64,000 nt of DNA from Photorhabdus bodei (GCF_003287735.1 NZ_NSCM01000008.1:1-64000); one strand, 5' to 3'. Shown: positions 36,530 to 45,715, counted from the first letter of the stretch. Notes: generated from the sequence alone by a model not told the origin. A program made the numbers and translations.

Positions 36530-39178
36530 ATGTCAGCAGATATCGCCACAATTCAAGCCCCTATCCCGCCACTTTCTCCCGCTGATTTTTCCAGTGAAGA
36601 TCTTCGCTACCCCGTGTTGAAACAGCACCTCGAAGAATTTCAGCTTTGGCTGGAACATGCATTTAAAGCGGGTATTTCCGCGGAAGCCTTGATTTCCGCA
36701 CGCAGTGATTACATAGACCAGTTGTTACAACAATTATGGTATGCCTATGGATTTGATAAAATTTCATCACTTTCATTGATTGCCGTCGGCGGATATGGCC
36801 GGCGAGAACTGCATCCGCTATCTGATATCGACGTGCTGATACTCAGTGAACAACCACTCACACCACCTCAAGCTCAGAATGTCGGACAATTTATCACTTT
36901 ACTATGGGATATCCGACTGGAAGTCGGCCACAGTGTCCGCACACTTGAAGAGTGTTTGCTGGAAGGGTTATCAGATCTGACTATTGCGACAAATTTAATC
37001 GAATCACGGTTAATTTGTGGCGATCCATCCATTTTTCTTCGATTACAGCGACATACCTTCAGTGATGGTTTTTGGCCTTCCACTGAATTTTTTGATGCCA
37101 AAATTGTCGAACAACACGAACGCCATCAGCGCTATCACAGCACCAGTTATAACCTGGAACCTGATATCAAAAGCAGCCCCGGAGGATTGCGAGACATTCA
37201 TACCCTACTGTGGGTTGCCCGCCGCCATTTTGGTGCAACCTCCATAGATGAAATGGTCGACTTTGGTTTCCTGACAGCAGAAGAACGTAATGAATTAAAT
37301 GAATGCCAAAGTTTCCTCTGGCGTATCCGCTTTGCTCTTCATCTGATAGTCAATCGTTATGATAATCGTCTGTTATTTGATCGCCAGTTCAGTATTGCTC
37401 AATTACTAGGCTATCACGGAGAGCGTAATCAACCGGTAGAACGAATGATGAAAGATTTCTACCGGATGACACGCCGCGTTAGCGAACTCAACAATATGCT
37501 ACTGCAACTGTTTGATGAAGCCATTCTGGCATTGGAAACCCATGAAAAGTCCCGCTCGTTGGATAGTGAATTCCAACTACGGGGGCAACTTATTGATCTC
37601 ATCGATGAAACCCTGTTTATCAAAGAACCCGCCGCTATTATGCGAATGTTTTATCGCATGGCGGAACATGAAGAAGTTCAAGGTATTTATTCTACTACGT
37701 TACGCCACCTCCGTTATGCACGCCGCAACCTGTCTCAGCCATTGTGTGAATTACCGGAAGCTCGCCAAATCTTTATGGATATCCTACGTCACCCAAGGGC
37801 GGTTGAAAGCGCATTTGTGCCCATGCATCGTCACAGTGTCCTTGGCGCTTACACACCGCTTTGGGCCAATATCGTCGGTCAGATGCAATTTGATCTGTTT
37901 CACGCCTATACCGTCGATGAACATACCATCCGCGTACTGAGAAAACTGGAAAGTTTTGCCGATGAGAATAATCGTCCAGCCCATCCACTCTGTGTTGAGC
38001 TATACCCTCGTCTGCCTCAACCAGAGCTTCTACATCTTGCTGCACTATTTCATGATATCGCCAAAGGGCGTACCGGCGACCATTCTGAACTTGGCGCTGA
38101 CGATGCGCTAGCGTTTTCACTGCAACATGGGCTTAACTCACGAGAAGCTGATTTGGTAGCCTGGCTGGTTCGTCATCATCTGTTAATGTCAGTCACAGCT
38201 CAAAGGCGAGATATTCAGGACCCAGAAATCATCAAGCAATTTACCCATCAAATCCTCAATGAAACCCGGTTACGCTACCTGATATGCCTGACAGTCGCTG
38301 ATATCTGCGCCACCAATGTCAACCTATGGAATAGTTGGAAGCAGAGTTTGTTACGGGAACTCTATTTCTCTACAGAGAATCAATTGCGCCAGGGAAATAC
38401 GCCAGATTTTCGGGAACGCATCCGTCATAACCGTTTCCAGGCACTTGCTCTGTTGCGCCAGGATAATATTAACGAACAGAAACTTCATCAGCTTTGGAGT
38501 CGTTGTCATGCAGATTATTTTCTTCGCCATACGCCAAAACAACTTGCCTGGCACGCCCGTCATTTAGTGCAACATGATTCTCAAGAGTCACTGATACTGA
38601 TAAGTACCAAGTCAACCCGTGGCGGTACAGAAATTTTTATCTGGAGCGTAGATCGTCCTTCCCTGTTTGCGGCGGTTGTCGGCGAACTGGATAGACGTAA
38701 CCTGAGTGTTCATAATGCTCAAATCTTTACCAATCGTGATGGTATGACAATGGACACTTTCGTGGTACTGGAACCCAATGGTCATCCTTTAGCATCGGAT
38801 CGCCATGAAATAATACGTAACTCACTTTTACAAGTTGTTCTGGCTCCCCACACCAAAACACCGAAAACACGAAAATTGCCAACCAAACTGCGTCACTTCA
38901 ACGTACCAACAAAAGTAACCTTCTTACCTACCCATAACGAACGACGAACCTATATGGAACTATTTGCCCTGGATCAACCGGGATTGCTGGCAAGGGTCGG
39001 TAATATTTTCGCCGAAATGGAGGTTTCACTGCATGGTGCACACATCACCACCATCGGTGAACGTGTCGAAGATTTTTTTGTGCTGGCAGATAAAGACCAC
39101 AAGGCATTAAATAAAAAAGTCAGAGAAGAATTGTCAGAAAGGTTGACAGCAACCCTAAATCCAAAGGATAAAATATAA
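36530..39178 (+). CDS. glnD: Bifunctional PII uridylyltransferase / uridylyl-removing enzyme
   Basis: Senses glutamine and modifies PII proteins, controlling glutamine synthetase and Ntr genes. The product is 882 aa (E. coli 890). The nucleotidyltransferase motif [15 protein letters not shown] is at 87-101. An HD domain (FHDIAKG near 500) does deuridylylation, and two C-terminal ACT domains bind glutamine. Start ATG 36530 is chosen because MSADIATIQ begins just ahead of the conserved N-terminal helix; 49 upstream in-frame codons look non-coding. Confidence 0.95.
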   Translation: MSADIATIQAPIPPLSPADFSSEDLRYPVLKQHLEEFQLWLEHAFKAGISAEALISARSDYIDQLLQQLWYAYGFDKISSLSLIAVGGYGRRELHPLSDIDVLILSEQPLTPPQAQNVGQFITLLWDIRLEVGHSVRTLEECLLEGLSDLTIATNLIESRLICGDPSIFLRLQRHTFSDGFWPSTEFFDAKIVEQHERHQRYHSTSYNLEPDIKSSPGGLRDIHTLLWVARRHFGATSIDEMVDFGFLTAEERNELNECQSFLWRIRFALHLIVNRYDNRLLFDRQFSIAQLLGYHGERNQPVERMMKDFYRMTRRVSELNNMLLQLFDEAILALETHEKSRSLDSEFQLRGQLIDLIDETLFIKEPAAIMRMFYRMAEHEEVQGIYSTTLRHLRYARRNLSQPLCELPEARQIFMDILRHPRAVESAFVPMHRHSVLGAYTPLWANIVGQMQFDLFHAYTVDEHTIRVLRKLESFADENNRPAHPLCVELYPRLPQPELLHLAALFHDIAKGRTGDHSELGADDALAFSLQHGLNSREADLVAWLVRHHLLMSVTAQRRDIQDPEIIKQFTHQILNETRLRYLICLTVADICATNVNLWNSWKQSLLRELYFSTENQLRQGNTPDFRERIRHNRFQALALLRQDNINEQKLHQLWSRCHADYFLRHTPKQLAWHARHLVQHDSQESLILISTKSTRGGTEIFIWSVDRPSLFAAVVGELDRRNLSVHNAQIFTNRDGMTMDTFVVLEPNGHPLASDRHEIIRNSLLQVVLAPHTKTPKTRKLPTKLRHFNVPTKVTFLPTHNERRTYMELFALDQPGLLARVGNIFAEMEVSLHGAHITTIGERVEDFFVLADKDHKALNKKVREELSERLTATLNPKDKI

Positions 39179-39225
39179 CTCAATATAAGCCCATGATTCG
39201 GGCGATAACCAAGGAACCCGATGCA

Positions 39226-40050
39226 ATGCAGCAATTACAATCCATTATCGAAAATGCTTTTGAAAACCGTGCAACGCTTACTCCAGCAACCGTCAACCAT
39301 GAAACACGTGATGCAGTTACTCAAGTCATCAACCTGCTGGATAGTGGAAAGCTACGCGTTGCAGAGAAAATTGACGGTCAGTGGGTCACTCATCAATGGC
39401 TAAAAATGGCTGTACTGCTCTCTTTCCGTATTAATGAAAATCAGATCATCGATGGCACAGAAAGCCGTTATTTCGATAAAGTTCCGATGAAATTCTCTGA
39501 CTATGATCAGGCAAGATTTGAAAAAGGGGGCTTTCGTGTAGTGCCTCCCGCGGCAGCACGTCAAGGGGCCTTTATTGCCCGTAACTGCGTACTGATGCCT
39601 TCCTATGTCAACATCGGCGCTTATGTCGATGAGGGAACAATGGTAGATACCTGGACAACAGTCGGCTCCTGTGCCCAAATTGGTAAAAATGTCCATTTAT
39701 CCGGCGGTGTCGGTATCGGTGGTGTATTGGAACCATTACAAGCGAACCCAACCATCATTGAAGACAACTGCTTTATTGGCGCCCGTTCTGAAATTGTAGA
39801 AGGTGTGATTGTCGAAGAGGGTTCAGTGATTTCAATGGGGGTCTATATTGGTCAAAGCACCAAAATCTATGATCGTGAAACAGGAGAAATCCATTATGGT
39901 CGTGTCCCTGCGGGTTCTGTTGTTGTCTCTGGCAACCTCCCATCAAAAGATGGTGGTTACAGCCTGTATTGTGCTGTCATTGTCAAAAAAGTGGATGCCA
40001 AAACACGAGGAAAAGTGGGCATTAATGAACTCCTCAGATCGATAGATTAA
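39226..40050 (+). CDS. dapD: Tetrahydrodipicolinate N-succinyltransferase
   Basis: Succinyl-CoA-dependent step of lysine and meso-DAP synthesis (274 aa, exactly E. coli). An N-terminal helical domain is followed by a left-handed beta helix ([18 protein letters not shown], then [16 protein letters not shown]). Start ATG 39226 is preceded by AAGGA; eleven upstream codons are excluded by alignment. Confidence 0.97.
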   Translation: MQQLQSIIENAFENRATLTPATVNHETRDAVTQVINLLDSGKLRVAEKIDGQWVTHQWLKMAVLLSFRINENQIIDGTESRYFDKVPMKFSDYDQARFEKGGFRVVPPAAARQGAFIARNCVLMPSYVNIGAYVDEGTMVDTWTTVGSCAQIGKNVHLSGGVGIGGVLEPLQANPTIIEDNCFIGARSEIVEGVIVEEGSVISMGVYIGQSTKIYDRETGEIHYGRVPAGSVVVSGNLPSKDGGYSLYCAVIVKKVDAKTRGKVGINELLRSID

Positions 40051-40057
40051 ACTTTAA

Positions 40058-40091
40058 AATAGCGGATAATAAATAAGTCCGCTATTTTTTT
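40058..40091 (+). terminator. Terminator of dapD
   Basis: AATAGCGGA/TCCGCTATT 9-bp stem and a run of seven T residues, 8 bp after the dapD stop. Confidence 0.9.
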
Positions 40092-40141
40092 GCTTTTTAT
40101 CATCATTACCAACCCCAGTTAGTGTTATTAATATAGGCAGT

Positions 40142-40215
40142 TTGAATACGGACAACATGCACGCTCCGAAACGTACACAGAGTCCGTAAGGTATTCGGAG
40201 ACGATCCGGATTCAA
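40142..40215 (+). other. Structured leader upstream of yaeH
   Basis: Arms 40142-40152 and 40205-40215 pair over 11 bp with one mismatch. Inside, CTCCGAA (40164-40170) pairs perfectly with TTCGGAG (40194-40200). An alternative pairing CGGAC (40149-40153) with GTCCG (40182-40186) excludes parts of both. The function is unknown. Confidence 0.4.
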
Positions 40216-40264
40216 AATGACGCATAGAATAACCTACTGGGAAAAATACCCTTAAGGTGGTGCC

Positions 40265-40651
40265 ATGTACGATAACTTAAAGAGTCTGGGGATCACATAT
40301 CCCGAAGAAATTGACCGCTATAGTCTGCGTCAAGAAGCTAACAACGATATTCTGAAAATCTATTTTCGTAAGGATAAAGGTGAATTCTTTGCTAAAAGCG
40401 TGAAATTCAAATATCCGCGTCAGCGCAAGACTGTGACTGCAAACAATGCAGAGCAAGGATACAAAGAGATCAACGAAATCAATACCAACCTGCGTTATGT
40501 GATTGAAGAGTTGGATCAGATTTGCAAACGTGACCAAGTAGAAATCGATTTGAAACACAAAATCCTTGACGACCTGCGTCATCTTGAACACGTTGTTGCC
40601 AACAAGATTGCCGAGATTGAAGCCGATCTGGAAAAACTAACCCGTAAATAA
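40265..40651 (+). CDS. yaeH: UPF0325 family protein YaeH
   Basis: A conserved 128-residue enterobacterial protein (DUF3461) of unknown function, same length as in E. coli. It is charged, helical and without membrane segments. [10 protein letters not shown] with AAGGTGG upstream fixes the start. It follows dapD, as in E. coli. The next gene (yqcA) is from a different E. coli neighbourhood, so a rearrangement joint lies just downstream. Confidence 0.93.
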
Positions 40652-40662
40652 AACGGTTCTAT

Positions 40663-40711
40663 TAATTACACCGCCTATATCCTATTCGGTATAAGCGGTG
40701 TATTGTAATTA
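40663..40711. terminator. Bidirectional terminator yaeH/yqcA
   Basis: A long palindrome: TAATTAC and CACCGC arms pair with GCGGTG and GTAATTA around a TATA-containing inner stem. It lies between convergent genes, with A/T-rich flanks on both sides. Confidence 0.8.
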
Positions 40712-41158
40712 TTCAATTAATTCTCCCCATTGCCTGATCCAAGGCTGAGCAAAAACTTCCGGTTCAGCTTCTTCCACTGCATCCACCATCAAAACTTCAC
40801 CGATTCTTATTGATCCTTGCTCTTGTAGTAATTCATCAAAAGTGCGGCCACCACCACAAAAATTCTCGTAACTGCTATCACCCAAGGCGATCACACCATA
40901 GCGTAATTCTGGCTGATAACCCAGTTCATCTCGCAAGGCATAATAAAGAGGTTGAATATTATCGGGCAAATCCCCTTGTCCAGTCGTTGAAGTGATAACT
41001 AAAACCATTTGATCGAGATAGGATTGCCACTGTTCCAGCTCCCCCTCTTCAAAGACTTCTACATCGTGACCTTGTTGTTCAAAGATCTGCTGTGCTTCTT
41101 CTGCAACAGCGAGCGCGTTACCATAAACAGTACCAACAAAAATACCTATCTTTGCCAT
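40709..41158 (-). CDS. yqcA: Flavodoxin-like protein YqcA
   Basis: Short-chain flavodoxin (149 aa, as in E. coli). The FMN phosphate loop is [12 protein letters not shown] at 9-20; STTGQGDLP and [12 protein letters not shown] form the isoalloxazine loops. The electron-transfer partner is unknown. In E. coli it is the last gene of yqcC-truC-yqcA. Here a 3.3-kb insertion separates it from truC, so it has lost operon transcription unless a promoter in 41263-41577 serves it. Confidence 0.92.
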   Translation of the reverse strand: MAKIGIFVGTVYGNALAVAEEAQQIFEQQGHDVEVFEEGELEQWQSYLDQMVLVITSTTGQGDLPDNIQPLYYALRDELGYQPELRYGVIALGDSSYENFCGGGRTFDELLQEQGSIRIGEVLMVDAVEEAEPEVFAQPWIRQWGELIE

Positions 41159-41187
41159 AACTTATTTATCTCTTTTTAAAGGAATTA

Positions 41188-41262
41188 TTAGTTATCCTCG
41201 CTGGCAACAGCAGAAAACTCAACCCTTCCCAAATCAGGGATAATTACCTTACCAGCTAAGTC
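41188..41262 (-). pseudogene. truC: Detached C-terminal coding tail of truC
   Basis: The minus strand reads VIIPDLGRVEFSAVASEDN then stop, 29 bp before yqcA. E. coli TruC ends in the comparable LLPENERVEFSAPSG. The nucleotides 41230-41262 match the end of the present truC (44558-44592) at about 28 of 34 positions. This is the ancestral truC 3' end, now separated from the gene by the accessory insertion. Confidence 0.8.
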
Positions 41263-41577
41263 GTCGCGTCAAATCAAATATTGCCACTATCAAGTTGACT
41301 CTGTCATGTAAACAGTATCCTAAAACGGTAACAAGTAATCATCAACAGCATCGTTTTCTATAACAACCAAGATAAAGTAACAGAAGTGACACCGTCTTAA
41401 ATCAAGTTATTTAATCAATAATAATTCAGTGTTAAAATCACTTTTTTAAACAACTTTAGTTGATAATATTGATATTAATATGAAAAATGACTATATCCTT
41501 TTCTTCAAGATCAACAATAGCATAATGAGATTAATAGAATGGCACAAATAAGCACTAAATAAAGGAAAACCCTCACC
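41263..41577. other. AT-rich left end of the accessory insertion
   Basis: No ORF above background. It is strongly A/T-rich and probably contains a promoter for the MFS gene to the right (AAAGGAAAACCCTCACC precedes its ATG) and perhaps one for yqcA to the left. No integrase or recognisable att site is seen. Confidence 0.5.
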
Positions 41578-42899
41578 ATGTTTAACAATAGAGCTGTTGT
41601 GCTGAGTATACTATTAAGTGCCGCAAATATTACCGGCTCATCGGGTCTCATGATTTGGGTAGATACCGAGCTTAAAAACGGAGGCATGATTTTAAACGCT
41701 TATATTCCTGTTTTTTCCTATTTATTGGGGTTATCTCTGGGATGTATACCTGTCATCCTTCAAGTTGCCTCTTTGTTGGCTGCACTCACTCACCCCGGTC
41801 ACATAGTTATCTATGCTCCCGGGGATTCGCTCCCTTGCCGCCGCGATGCATCTTGAAATCCATAAGGTATATGACCATATCCTTTTTTATTCGAAAATTG
41901 AATATTGCTTTGTTTGAAAAACATATTTTTGGCTTATTCTTATTAATAGCAACGATAAACTGCATTCTCTTTGCAAGAGAAACAACACTTATTCCAGTTT
42001 GGCTGGATGCTCTGCATAGAATATTATGGGGAGTAATAAGTGGATTTATTGTCATAATGGGAAGAAATATTCTTATAACTACAGGAAATGAAAAGAAAAC
42101 GAATAGTAATTTTTCTATTTTAAGCCTGGCGTTATTAAGTCTACCATTTTTAATTCCTGTTATTTTCTCTCTTTTAGGTTTAAATTCCCGTACATCAGCA
42201 GACTTTTTTTCTGCTTTTATTTACTCTATTGCTTCAATTATTTATTTCACTGACTTTAAAAGCCATAATTTAAAAAATAACAATTTAAAAAGTAATAACT
42301 TAAAAAAACAAAAACACAATATTAAATATCCTGTGAAAATAACCAATAAATTGGTTGTTTTCTTTGCCTTTTCCAGTTTAGTTATCATCAATGTTTGCTT
42401 TTTCCTATCCTTAATGATTATGCCAGCAATGCGAACAAAATATTTTGAACATATTGATATAATTCGAATGTATATCATATTACTGATTATATGGTTCCCC
42501 TGTGCAATTAGGATCATAAAAATCATTAAATCCGCACTTTTAACCAAAAGAATCATGATAGGTAATATCATGCAATTATTCTCTCTCGGATTCTGCTTAC
42601 TTAGCATTATAACAAATTCTGGCATACTCTATTTGCTATTCACAATTATGGTATTTTTAGCTAATACCATTATGCAACCTGTTTTTTTCTCTTATCTAGG
42701 GTTATATTCAAAAAACTCTCTTTATACTTTGGGTATGCAATCAGGGATTTATGTATTTATTACTATGGTCATTCTTTTTTATACTATTTATTTAGGTGTT
42801 GGCGTTGAAGAAATCATTGCTGGATTTACAATATTATTAATTTCTTCAATAGTTATCTCGACTATTTTTCTCTTTGCCATTAACTCTAAAAAGCAATAA
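41578..42899 (+). pseudogene. MFS-type permease gene interrupted by an ERIC element
   Basis: Segment 1 (41578-41744) encodes two membrane helices (start MFNNRAVVLSILL, with AAAGGA upstream). Segment 2 (from about 41871 to 42899) encodes ten more. Removing ERIC copy 2 while keeping one TA joins them in frame (GCMTISFFIRKLN), giving 398 aa, 12 helices and a central hydrophilic loop: major-facilitator topology. As it stands, translation from 41578 runs into the ERIC and stops at 41856 (92 aa). An internal ATG at 41871, formed at the ERIC border, could start a 342-aa protein lacking helices 1-2. Substrate unknown. The base composition is far more A/T-rich than neighbouring core genes, which suggests acquisition. 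Confidence 0.75.
41745..41871 (+). repeat. ERIC element, copy 2 (inside the permease gene)
   Basis: 127 bp, TATACC...GGTATA. It is identical over its whole length to the reverse complement of copy 3 (43294-43420). It lies between helices 2 and 3 of the permease gene. The pre-insertion target is inferred as a single TA. Confidence 0.93.
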
Positions 42900-42953
42900 A
42901 GCCAGCGTAATTATTATATTAAAATACTTATGGAGCGATGAAGAGGCATAATA

Positions 42954-43130
42954 ATGATAGGTATTTCACCCGAATACAAATCAACCGCACTGACTAATAA
43001 TACAACCAAACTTCCTTTTCTCAATAGAAGAAACATTCATATTCTTCAATTATATCATCTAAAAAATTCAAATACTTATATACTTACAGAAAGTATTTAT
43101 TTTATGCCAAGTGATGAGGATGATAAATAA
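42954..43130 (+). CDS. Hypothetical 58-residue peptide
   Basis: Begins MIGISPEYKSTALTNN and ends MPSDEDDK, 54 bp after the permease stop. GAAGAGG lies about 9 nt before the ATG. It is polar, with no signal peptide or membrane segment, no cysteines, and an acidic tail. I do not recognise it. Its position between a permease and an oxygenase fragment would suit a precursor peptide, but that is only positional. It may equally be a chance ORF in A/T-rich DNA. Confidence 0.4.
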   Translation: MIGISPEYKSTALTNNTTKLPFLNRRNIHILQLYHLKNSNTYILTESIYFMPSDEDDK

Positions 43131-43293
43131 GTTTTCATAATTATGCTCCACTTCCAACCAGCCCTTGTGTACCAAGACATACAGCCTTTTCATCCAAGTG
43201 GTCCGTAGAATCAATGAGATAGGCTACAGAACCAATATTGTTCAAAAAGAAAACAAAAGGCATAGGTGTATCGGTATTATGGAAAGCTATTTA

Positions 43294-43420
43294 TATACCT
43301 TATGGATTTCAAGATGCATCGCGGCGGCAAGGGAGCGAATCCCCGGGAGCATAGATAACTATGTGACCGGGGTGAGTGAGTGCAGCCAACAAAGAGGCAA
43401 CTTGAAGGATGACAGGTATA
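43294..43420 (-). repeat. ERIC element, copy 3
   Basis: 127 bp in reverse orientation and a perfect inverted copy of copy 2, 1,422 bp away. A 109-codon frame running through it from a TTG at 43165 is not a credible gene. Confidence 0.93.
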
Positions 43421-43460
43421 GACCTAATAATATTTTTGCATCATTAATTTTATATCCATC

Positions 43461-43730
43461 TTATAATTCTATTAATTTTCTTGGGGTTGGTTGAACACCA
43501 TTAAGCAAAACAGGGTTATCTTTAACATGAATAGCAGTATATTTCTCATACCGCTTAAAATGATAAAATTCTTCTCTAATACTACGAGGCAACTCTTGTG
43601 CGAAAATTGAGGCTCTTTCTAGAAAGTCATATTGATTATCTAATTTCTCATCAAAAACAATATGATCTATTAAATCTTTAATCACTTTACTTTCACTTTG
43701 CTCAGGCTTAATTTCCTTAATATATGTCAT
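43461..43730 (-). pseudogene. N-terminal stub of a 2-oxoglutarate/Fe(II) amino-acid hydroxylase-like protein
   Basis: 89 codons. The stretch ASIFAQELPRSIREEF...AIHVKDNPVL...GVQPTP matches the N-terminal pattern of clavaminate synthase-like oxygenases such as arginine hydroxylase VioC (AHELPRRLR...NPV...STP). Full-length members have about 330-360 residues and an HxD/E...H iron site further on. Here the frame stops at 43461, and ERIC copy 3 starts 40 bp beyond. No continuation is found in any frame. The remaining piece cannot be catalytic. The family call rests on a short segment. Confidence 0.55.
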
Positions 43731-44039
43731 CTTCCTACTCTAATATAGTTAATATAATAAAGACCAATTTGGTTCAGAGAATTTGTATTATTTTTTAGTT
43801 TAAAACCAAACTATCCTTACATTTATTTACATTTTTATTATTTCTAAAATTTTATTTTATTCATAATTTTCAAAAAGTTACATTCACCTTCATGGAAAAA
43901 ACATCTTTTTTCAAATCGAACAAAAATATTTCCGAAAATAATATTTAAATCCATTTTTTATTTAAATACTAACGTAATATGCGAATACTAGCTTTTTTGT
44001 TGTTTCCGCACGAAGCATATTCAAAGTCAGATCATATAC
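43731..44039. other. AT-rich spacer in the accessory insertion
   Basis: About 300 bp of very A/T-rich DNA with no ORF and no recognisable repeat. It may contain the promoter of the oxygenase remnant to its left. Confidence 0.5.
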
Positions 44040-44425
44040 AAGCCAGAATTTCAGCAGTATCACCAACGGGTTCTTAAACTTACGCCTAACTCAACGCACT
44101 AGTGCTTTATTGAGTTATCCGAACACCTTGTACCTTTCTTATTATCATGAAATTAAGCCAGGCCACTGTCTGGACGATATTCAATTCTATCCGTATTCTC
44201 AATCTTCGACTTGTGGATTTTGAATCTCATGGCTTTTTGAGCTACTTTGCTCATTACTGGAATAAAACTCACAAGCAGATCGTTTCTCTTGTAGCTTTAC
44301 TAAGCCTCGGCTGAAAAGGTATATCCAAGGAAGTCGCAACGGGTGTGTTCATACCATCCTTTTGTTCCCCGTCTTTGCGCTTTGCAATAGGCAATTCGGG
44401 TTTTGTCAGGGTGAAACATTCCATC
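44040..44425 (-). pseudogene. Degenerate C-terminal part of a group II intron reverse transcriptase/maturase
   Basis: The minus strand in shifting frames reads FHPDKTRIAYCKAQRRG, WYEHTRCDFLGYTF, VSKVAQKAMRFKIHKSK, YKVFG*LNKALVR*VRRKF. These are the thumb and domain-X blocks of group II intron-encoded proteins (KTRIVYCKD...FDFLGYTFR...YKVFGYLNKALVRWVRRK). Several stops and frameshifts interrupt it, and the palm with YADD is absent. I could not find a domain V RNA hairpin. It lies at the right border of the insertion into truC. Confidence 0.8.
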
Positions 44426-44539
44426 TACTACGCCAGCAACATACCTATTTACGGGTGCAAAGCAAGACTGGGTTACTGTCGTCGAGAACCTGCTTTGCTC
44501 GTAGTACTGGCGGGTGGCGAGAGTCGACGACGGCTTTCG

Positions 44540-45286
44540 CTAATTACCATCACACTCCAAATCTGGGATAATACCTTGCCAGCCAAATTGTTGTATTAAA
44601 TGCTGCCATGATGCATCCCATTTTGCCGTAAGCGATAATTTCTCCCCCGTAACAGGGTGATCCAACTCAAGACAACTGGCATGAAGCATCAACCGACTGG
44701 TTTGATAATGAGCGGTAACCCCTCTGTTTTGCCGTAAATCGCCATGCGTTGTATCACCAATAATTGGGTGACGAATATGTGCCATATGGCGTCTTAATTG
44801 ATGTTTTCGGCCTGTTTTCGGTGTCAATTCCAACAAACTAAAACGTGATGTAGGATAACGACCTATTTCTACCGGACACTCCACCGTTGCCAGTGGTCGG
44901 TAATAAGTCACGCAGGGCTGAGCCTCTTTATCACCCTCGGCAAATTTATCCGCGATCTTATCCAGTTCCTCAACTAGAGCGTAATCAATAATAGCTGATT
45001 CCAACACATAACCGCGCACGACGGCGTGATAAGTTTTTTGTAACTGATGATGTTCAAACTGTTGAGAGAGCTGACGGGCAACATCGCTGGAAAGCGCCAT
45101 CAGCAATACGCCTGACGTTGGTCTATCCAGACGGTGTACAGGGAAAACATGCTGACCAATCTGATCACGCAATGTCTGCATAACAAAGACAGTTTCGTGA
45201 CACGCCAACCAGCTACGATGAACTAACCACCCCGCTGGCTTGTTAACTGCCACAATATGATCATCCTGATATAACACTTCCAACAT
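44540..45286 (-). CDS. truC: tRNA pseudouridine(65) synthase with replaced C-terminus
   Basis: RluA-family synthase making pseudouridine 65 in tRNA-Ile and tRNA-Asp. The catalytic motif HRLDRPTSGVLL is at about 56-67. Start ATG 45286 matches E. coli MLEILYQDE. The product is 248 aa against 260: after GWQGIIPDL the ancestral tail is replaced by ECDGN and a stop supplied by inserted DNA. The catalytic domain is complete, so activity is likely kept. It starts 1 bp after the yqcC stop. Confidence 0.93.
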   Translation of the reverse strand: MLEVLYQDDHIVAVNKPAGWLVHRSWLACHETVFVMQTLRDQIGQHVFPVHRLDRPTSGVLLMALSSDVARQLSQQFEHHQLQKTYHAVVRGYVLESAIIDYALVEELDKIADKFAEGDKEAQPCVTYYRPLATVECPVEIGRYPTSRFSLLELTPKTGRKHQLRRHMAHIRHPIIGDTTHGDLRQNRGVTAHYQTSRLMLHASCLELDHPVTGEKLSLTAKWDASWQHLIQQFGWQGIIPDLECDGN

Positions 45287-45287
45287 A

Positions 45288-45620
45288 TCAGACGTTATCC
45301 TGCATAAATAAGCGATCCAACGCACGAAGATGTTTAAACAGTTGCTGGTAACGCCCGGTAGTATCTTCTTTATAAGACTCCTCAAAGTAAGGCGCGATAG
45401 CAAATGCCGTAGGCAACACCAATCCCTGCTCCAACAATGCATACATTCTCGGAATTAATACCCACTGCAACCACTCTTCAGCTAACATCCTATCAATGGA
45501 AAACGGCTCAACACTTTCGAAAGCTTCCGGTTTAGGCGGATGACTCTGCCACAGGTCAATTTCCCTCATGGCTTCTTCAATTAACTGTAATTTATACAGA
45601 ATTTGTTTTGCAGTACTCAT
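45288..45620 (-). CDS. yqcC: YqcC family protein (DUF446)
   Basis: A small conserved protein of unknown function (110 aa, E. coli 109). EWLQWVLIPRMYALLEQG and PTAFAIAPYFEE are the family core. ATG 45620 is preferred to a TTG six codons earlier, because AGG lies 9 nt before it and the length fits. It is the first gene of the yqcC-truC operon and is downstream of csrB on the same strand. Confidence 0.92.
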   Translation of the reverse strand: MSTAKQILYKLQLIEEAMREIDLWQSHPPKPEAFESVEPFSIDRMLAEEWLQWVLIPRMYALLEQGLVLPTAFAIAPYFEESYKEDTTGRYQQLFKHLRALDRLFMQDNV

Positions 45621-45715
45621 ATTTTCAGCCTGACTCAATTTTTATTCAAAACAACCAAGCTCGCAAGAATACCATCGATACCCCTTAGCTGAAAATTTGC
45701 TTGTTCCACCAATAA

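Noticed and set aside
43165..43494. 109-codon ORF from a TTG start
   Set aside because: More than a third of it is ERIC copy 3, there is no ribosome-binding site, and the remainder matches nothing I know.
41188..44592. Accessory insertion as a complete transposon or defence island
   Set aside because: No transposase, integrase, toxin-antitoxin, restriction or CRISPR gene is present; only fragments and one interrupted permease are seen.
44345..44599. 84- and 69-codon plus-strand ORFs near 44345-44599
   Set aside because: They are antisense to the group II maturase remnant and the truC 3' end; the minus strand carries the recognisable protein blocks.
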